Positions 58,768-64,000 of a stretch of DNA of 64,000 bases are shown here, one piece after another. A program made the translations under genes and the position numbers. The stretch lies in NCBI GenBank assembly GCA_023052935.1, contig CM041292.1, positions 117,238,936-117,302,935 on the forward strand. The letters are read 5' to 3'. This stretch comes from Piezodorus guildinii (taxonomy: Eukaryota; Arthropoda; Insecta; Hemiptera; Pentatomidae). The notes beneath the pieces are model-generated. The model saw only the letters and a list, made by a program, of their open reading frames with translations. It was not told the DNA's origin and made no database searches. Numbering within the stretch: the first letter of the stretch is position 1; every line of letters begins with the position of its first letter.

Positions 58768-59026
58768 CCTGTAGCATGGTGGCTAGCATAAAAACGTTCT
58801 ACTCCTAAGGTCACGAGTTTGAACCCGCAGGTGGTCCTAGGGTTTTTTAATGGGAGTTATGCCAACCTTCGGAGCGGACATAAAAAGTTGGTTCCCGGAC
58901 CTGTGCGATGTACTCGTTGAAGATCCCTATTCTAATTAAACCCAGATAGGCAAAATTTAAGATTCCTCTGTAGCTTCGTCCGATTAGCCACAGTAGCAAA
59001 AAGCGACGTTAAAAAAAAAAAAAAAA
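58762..59026 (+). mobile_element. SINE family 1, nearly complete copy
   Basis: The head GGATCGCCTGTAGCATGGTG includes GGTGGCTAGCAT in the A-box position, and GAGTTTGAACCC is the B box. The body and the CGATTAGCCACAGTAGCAAA tail block follow, then GACGTTAAAAAA and an A-run instead of the usual (AAAT)n tail. About 17 bp are deleted at the GGGAGTAAAAAATCC block. No target-site duplication could be defined because both flanks are A-rich. Confidence 0.85.
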
Positions 59027-59170
59027 TCTATTTGAAATATTTATATATCTGTTGCATTTAGCTATCGTTTCATTTATTTTTTTAAATATTCAAATATCAG
59101 AGTGATATTTTCAATATCAGTAAAAGGTTTGTAGTTGATTTGGACATTAAGTGAATATTTGTATGTTAAT

Positions 59171-59290
59171 ATAGGTGGAAATAATCAGGAGTCAGTCTTT
59201 TTTTTTTTAATATTTTAATTTTGTCGACGTTTCGGCTCAAGTTTTTAAGCCATCATCAGGTCATTATTGAGCCATGTCCAAGCATAAACT
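59171..59290 (-). mobile_element. Penelope-like element end, fragment
   Basis: ATAGGTGGAAATAATCAGGA and GAGTCAG open the same end sequence as the arms at 45.07 kb. It continues through TTTTGTCGACGTTTCGGCTC and CATCATCAGG to AGCCATGTCCAAGCATAAA. Compared with the 45-kb element, about 230 bp that separate the last two blocks there are absent here. Confidence 0.65.
59221..59262 (-). ncRNA. Hammerhead-ribozyme-like motif
   Basis: On the minus strand CTGATGA (59259-59253) is followed by a T, stem II (GGCT...AGCC), GAAAC (59233-59229) and GTC as cleavage triplet. The GAAACGTC arrangement gives a two-pair, loop-less stem III, expected to work only as a dimer. Stem I pairs poorly in this copy (G-C then mismatches), so it is probably decayed. 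Confidence 0.45.
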
Positions 59291-60559
59291 GATTTGTATG
59301 TTAAGGTTACTAACGCGCCACTATGTTTTTTTGACCATACTTCATGGTAAAGTGTGGGTTATTGCTCAGGTAGCCAACCTGTTCTAATAGGGCCTATTAT
59401 ATATTATAATTATATGTTCTATAAGGAGAAAAAAAGTGTTTGGATTAAATGAAGTGATTATTATAGTTGTTAACCTGTTATTCTATTATTGCTTGAATCA
59501 AGTATTACTTTATTAGTTGTATGCCAAGGGCGTACGCAAGAAAATTGTGAGAGAATATGAATTTTTTTTTTTTTAAATCTTTTTAAAAAATAATCATTAC
59601 TACATCATTTTGAAAAATGATGGTCATAAGTATGGATAGTATATAACCATACCCTTTTCTCACCCATTTTTATTTTGGGGGTCACGTGCATAGTACTTAG
59701 TTAATTAATAGGTTTGGCACTATTTAACTTTTTTTTATAAATTGTACCTTATTGTTGTGGTTAAGTAATAATCATATACTATCTCCTCCTTTAAGAAAGA
59801 AGCAATTCCTCACTTACCTATTACATTGGTAGGCGCATTGTGTATACTATACCGCTTAACAAACTGAACATCTAGTTGCACTAAACATCTCTTGAAGTAC
59901 ACACATTGGTCATATGTGTGTGTAATATTGCTATATCAATGGAGTGCATTTCACAATTCTTTTTATTTGATGCACGTGTTATTTATCTCTACTTACTTTT
60001 TCTTAACACGCTATAAAGTGTTATATCCAAAAATTAATTTCAGATCAATAGGTCTATTCACAATTGTCCTTAAAATCGCTTCTGCTAAAATAAAAATTGT
60101 TTAGTTTTGATTAAGTACTCTTTTATCTGTGTTAAGTTTTAATAAACCACTTCGTCCAGTTGATTCCTTCTATATTTGTAAAGAAATTAAAAAGATACGA
60201 AGATGCTAAGTAAAACAAATAGACCCGGTAAAAATTCTTTATTATTATTTTTTATTTATTTTTCAATGAACAAGTCCAATTCGTTATTGTTATTGGTTCT
60301 ATTGATTTGAACAATTTTATGTATTTGGATTTAAAGGTACTAAAAGTTTTGGTAAAGCTAGCAGTATTCATATAAATTTCAAGTTCTTTGGACGCTATTT
60401 CTCAGTCTGCCGTCATTAACTCGATATTTCATGGTATACCTTGGCTTTTATTATAATAAGTGATCAAGTAACTCCACATCTCATTTTCTTTTCTCGAATA
60501 GGCCAACTAAGGACCTCGTCATTCAACTTATATACTTGAAGTATGCTTTGCTGTTTGCC
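59291..60559. other. AT-rich stretch without recognisable features
   Basis: No coding region or repeat I can assign. Confidence 0.35.
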
Positions 60560-61480
60560 AGTACTTGTCTTCTTACATGGTGGATTGTTTTGGAACCTCT
60601 TTTACATTAAAACCGTTCTAAACGATGGTTTGTCTCAGTTGTTGCAAATCCTAACTCTTGAAGATTTGTTTACCCTTCCATTAATCATTGGGTTCTAACC
60701 TTTCTGTTCTGGCAGTAGAATAAAATCTGATTGGTCACTCTGTTGGGAATCATCCACATAATGAGCTCATAAAAGGACAAACGTCTATTTCGAAATAACA
60801 TCCTTGATCTCAGTATAACAATAAGGTTCCAGATTGGCAGCCCAGTACCACTCTAATCTGGATGGAGTTTAAGCTCTTATATTTCGTAATGGGAAGCATA
60901 CTTCCAGATGCGCTGCATACATTTCACTATCCGCATAACAAAGACAGCAAAGTGGAGACTATTACCACTCCGATCCGATATAGGTGCTTCGCCAATTAAT
61001 CATGGCCGGTAGTAGTAATAGTAGAACCGTAGAACAGCATCTTTTCTCTTCAGATATACTAGTATCCGTCCTTCCTCTAGAAGGAGTTTGGCACAGTGCT
61101 TTTTCATCGAACATAGTCTTAAGAATCCATTAGTAGAGCGCCTCTTAACTTCATCCCTAGCTCTACGATAGGAAATTTGATTTTCCGACTGCTCTGAAGT
61201 GCCCCTTCTTTTGCAAGTTTGTTAGCTACTTCATTACCATGGATACCACAGTGGTCTGATATCCATAGGAAAACCACCTGCTTACAGTTTTGAAACAGTT
61301 CAATTTTTAATAGGCAGTAGTAGCAGCCCATAACCTATTTTAGTTTTTGTATATGTGTCAGATAAAAACTATGTTTTTAGCAAGCATATGTATGCCCCTA
61401 GCAGTTCGCTTGTAGAAGGTTCAAAGCGTTTTAAAACAATTTATTCAATGGCTAACGGTACAGACAAGGCACTCTTTTAT
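60560..61480 (-). pseudogene. RNase H and C-terminal part of a non-LTR retrotransposon
   Basis: The minus frame 61331-61119 contains CKQVVFLWISDHCGIHGNEV followed by ANKLAKEGA. This is the RNase H C-terminal motif W-I-x-x-H-x-G-I-x-G-N-E-x-A-D/N-x-L-A-K-E-G-A seen in R1/I/Jockey-type LINEs. Further on, after stops, come TTTGHD, LAKHLYRIGVV and AAHLEVCFPLRNIR-like segments (about 61010-60840), matching the usual region after RNase H. Upstream sequence is too decayed to show the first catalytic motifs. It is inactive. Confidence 0.7.
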
Positions 61481-61964
61481 CTCAAGACTATTTGCAGAGA
61501 AAGTGGCCGGTACATTTTGTATACAATTGCGATATTGGGTGAAGTGAGGTGGGAGGGGTGCCTAACGGTCCGGGTAGATATCTTCGACAGCTGATGACAC
61601 ATTATCAGCTGCCTCCGCCTGTTGGGATAAACCAGCTGATATCCCCTTTGTAGATGGATTCGTATTTTGCTCCGATTTATGTGTTCCAATATTTATTATT
61701 CGCCTTAACTTAAACCTATTAAATCACCGGACGATTACGTTGGTATGAAATCCAGCTGTTGGTAAACCATGCAGAGGTTTCAATTTACCTTCCTTGAAAA
61801 TTGGTATATCCTTATATTCTGTTTTGGATAAAATTTATACTCATCTAATTAGTTCCATGCTATACTTTTATCAATTATCCAATTTTAGTAACTGCTAAAG
61901 ATGTTTAGGATTACAAATACCACTTGTTTTCCATTGTAAGCTAATAAACCGTTCTCTACGAAAC

Positions 61965-62000
<36 letters not shown>

Positions 62001-62961
62001 AGAGTTCTGTCTAAATAATCAATTAATTTTTGTAATCTCAAATGATATATAAGCGATCATTGTATATTTTAAATAATTAAATCTCTCGTTGTGTGTCAAA
62101 ATTCAAAAATCTTTTTTTATTTATTAAAAACACTTACTTGGTTGTTTTGGGTTTATTCTCATTTTTATATAATTATGTAAACCCTACTAATCCAATATTC
62201 ATCAATTTAAATATTTTTTAAAGGAATTTCTAGTAAATTCATAAATTCATATTTTTTATGACTTAATTATATTTTATATTAATTGTATAGCTATTAAGAT
62301 TATAGACTAATGTATGGGAGATGGGAAATAGGTCAACAATGTGGTGTGGCATCTGGTATTCTAAGTTTTTATTTTTATTTTTTTTATCTCTACTAGTAGA
62401 TCGTCTACAGAAGGAAGTAATGTGTAAAGCAAAACATATTACAAATATTTTTTTCTCTTCATTTAAAGATTTCTCAATAATCTTATTCCTTCAAGTTTAG
62501 TTAAAAATTCAAGAAATAGCAATAATAAATTCATTCGAGTCAAGGTTTAGATTTTTTAAAAACATTAAATTGTTAAGAATTTAATTTTTATATTATTTTA
62601 TAAATTAAGCTACTGAAGATTTTAAATATTATTTTTAGTTCCAATGTATGATGCTGCCCTAATTTTACAGTTAAGACAATTGCTTTAGAAAGTTCAATGC
62701 TAACTTGATTGTTTCTTCCGGCCTGATATTCTTGTATTAAATAATATTTCAGACCCTGCTTTAATTCTTAGTGATATCTAAATGCTTTATTTCATATTTA
62801 TAATTTTGGGTTTTCTTCATTCCTATAATTATTTACCATGCAACTATAACGTTCCTACTTGGCTATATCACAAAAATGGTTTACTTTTGATATTTGATCG
62901 TACATTTTATGATACAGTTCAATAACTTCAGTTAGTTATAGGATCTGCGTTGTGACATGAA
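61481..62961. other. No recognised gene; T-run at 61968-61992
   Basis: The 61.48-61.70 kb part has moderate complexity and short frames on both strands, possibly more of the decayed LINE. The rest is AT-rich with a T homopolymer and nothing I can assign. Confidence 0.35.
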
Positions 62962-63405
62962 TTGTTATTTCTTAGTTTGGGTGGATCTGTAATTTCTATT
63001 TTTTTTTTTTTTTTTTCTTTTGTGAATAGTGTTCGCTCGTTGTTTATGTACAAATATGTATTGAAACAGCTTATAACGCGGCTGTTTCTTCACTTTTTTT
63101 TTGCTATCAATGCTATTATCATCTTGTTAACTTATGCTATTCTTTATGATCCTATAATGTTACGTCGACTAGCATACAACGACTCGAGTCTTACTGATCA
63201 CGATTGTATTCAATTATACAGTTTCATCTTTTTGTCCTACGTACAATTCCTCCGAGCACAGATGTACAGAGCACATGTTGAAGTGTTTCCTCTATATTTA
63301 GCATGCCCTCAGAAGAAAGATATCCTTGAGCTGGTTCCTGTACCCTCCACTGACGTAAACAAGTTGATCGTCTCCTTTGACCCAAGAACTCTTCAGCATT
63401 CTTAA
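62962..63405 (+). other. Unrecognised 147-codon frame
   Basis: The predicted product has a hydrophobic N-terminal half (a Phe-rich run encoded by a T-tract, then LFLHFFFAINAIIILLTYAI). Its more polar C-terminal half includes LTDHDCIQLYSFIFLSYVQF and QKKDILELVPVPSTDVNKL. The 3' half is GC-richer than the surroundings. I recognise no family. It may be an exon or a transposon remnant; the N-terminal part is probably not coding. Confidence 0.2.
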
Positions 63406-63589
63406 TAAATCATTCCACTTTAAGAGAAATTTTTTAAATCGATTCTGAAAATGAAGGGATCGGAAGATGATGAGAACGTGCTTATTTCTGCTTAAACTTC
63501 TTAAGAATCTTCTTATGAGACCGCTCGTAACAAAATGTTTTAGTTAGAGTTTTTGTAAGGAATTGATTATCAAATACCGTTTGACATTT

Positions 63590-64000
63590 GATATTTCATT
63601 CTTCTATTACACATAGGCCTTTTTCGTTTACGTTTAATTTTACTCTAATTTTGATTAGGAAGAAGATCTGTGGGGATCTACTAAACCATCGGACTCTTCT
63701 ATTATCAAAATCTTACAATCCTAAATCCTCAACGCTCCTTACTTTGTTACGAATAAACTCTTTTATAAAGACATTAATGTTCCATATGTTGCTGATTTGG
63801 TCAGAATCAGGTATCATTCCTTTCATGACTAACTCCATTCTTATTCTAATCCACTATTTTCAATCCTTGCTTCCTCATCAAATGCCGATAATCCATCGAG
63901 GCGTCTGAAAAGAAAGTGGCCACGAGGGTTTCTAGTTTAGAATATTTCAGGAGTGTTGCCAATGGTTAGTTTCTCTTCTAATGTATCGTGTATTCAAGTA
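63590..64000 (+). mobile_element. Jockey C-terminal fragment, continues beyond window
   Basis: In shifting frames the plus strand reads STKPSDSS, ILNAPYFVTNKLFYKD, NVPYVADLVRIRYHSFHD, SNPLFSILASS and KRKWPRGF. This is close to the minus-strand Jockey at 26.8-27.1 kb (ILNAPYFVTNKLIHKD, IPFVADLARTRYHSFHDK). Stops and frameshifts mark it as dead. The 3' UTR continues past the window end. Confidence 0.8.

Overview
This is AT-rich eukaryotic nuclear DNA (I judge roughly 30% G+C by eye), almost certainly from an arthropod. The mobile-element spectrum suggests this: Jockey-type and RTE-type non-LTR retrotransposons, RNase H-bearing non-LTR remnants, Tc1/mariner elements, Penelope-like ends and several tRNA-derived SINE families. 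An insect such as a hemipteran fits best, but nothing here fixes the species. There is no bacterial-style gene organisation, no intact tRNA or rRNA gene, and no host gene I can name. Most of the window is intergenic or deep-intronic sequence built from layered transposon debris.

Layout. At 0-8 kb there is an RTE remnant joined to a SINE, a homogenised ~195-bp tandem array (4.49-5.93 kb), a second SINE family, an RNase H-type LINE tail and two weak exon candidates. At 8-20 kb lie the first copies of a ~860-bp dispersed family (called R1 here), a textbook SINE insertion with a 14-bp target-site duplication (13.0 kb), Jockey tails, a small CpG-rich island with hairpins (16.2 kb) and a broken RNase H LINE (19.4-20.2 kb). 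At 20-30 kb are a 1.36-kb element with ~230-bp inverted ends, a mariner deletion derivative, a small TIR element and the best-preserved Jockey RT (26.6-28.1 kb). At 30-42 kb two near-full R1 copies sit close together. One is split by a 5'-truncated RTE retrotransposon (37.77-39.93 kb) that keeps a stop-free reverse transcriptase and has matching 13-bp duplications.

At 42-50 kb there are an RTE remnant, a SINE ending in a perfect hairpin, a palindromic Penelope-like element carrying two outward-facing hammerhead-ribozyme-like motifs (45.1-45.85 kb), a dead Tc1 transposase gene and a GC-rich exon-like or promoter-like patch (49.3-49.6 kb). At 50-64 kb are further R1 and SINE copies, a nested palindrome (56.3-56.7 kb), an RTE tail, a 73-nt A-run directly before a SINE, another Penelope-like end, another RNase H LINE remnant and a Jockey fragment running off the window.

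How the parts relate: the autonomous-type elements (Jockey, RTE, RNase H LINEs, Tc1, mariner) are truncated or decayed, and the SINEs, MITE-like elements and R1 copies are non-autonomous. The most notable signals are the hammerhead-like Penelope ends, the datable nested insertion RTE-into-R1, and a block inside the tandem array that looks like a sequencing or assembly error.
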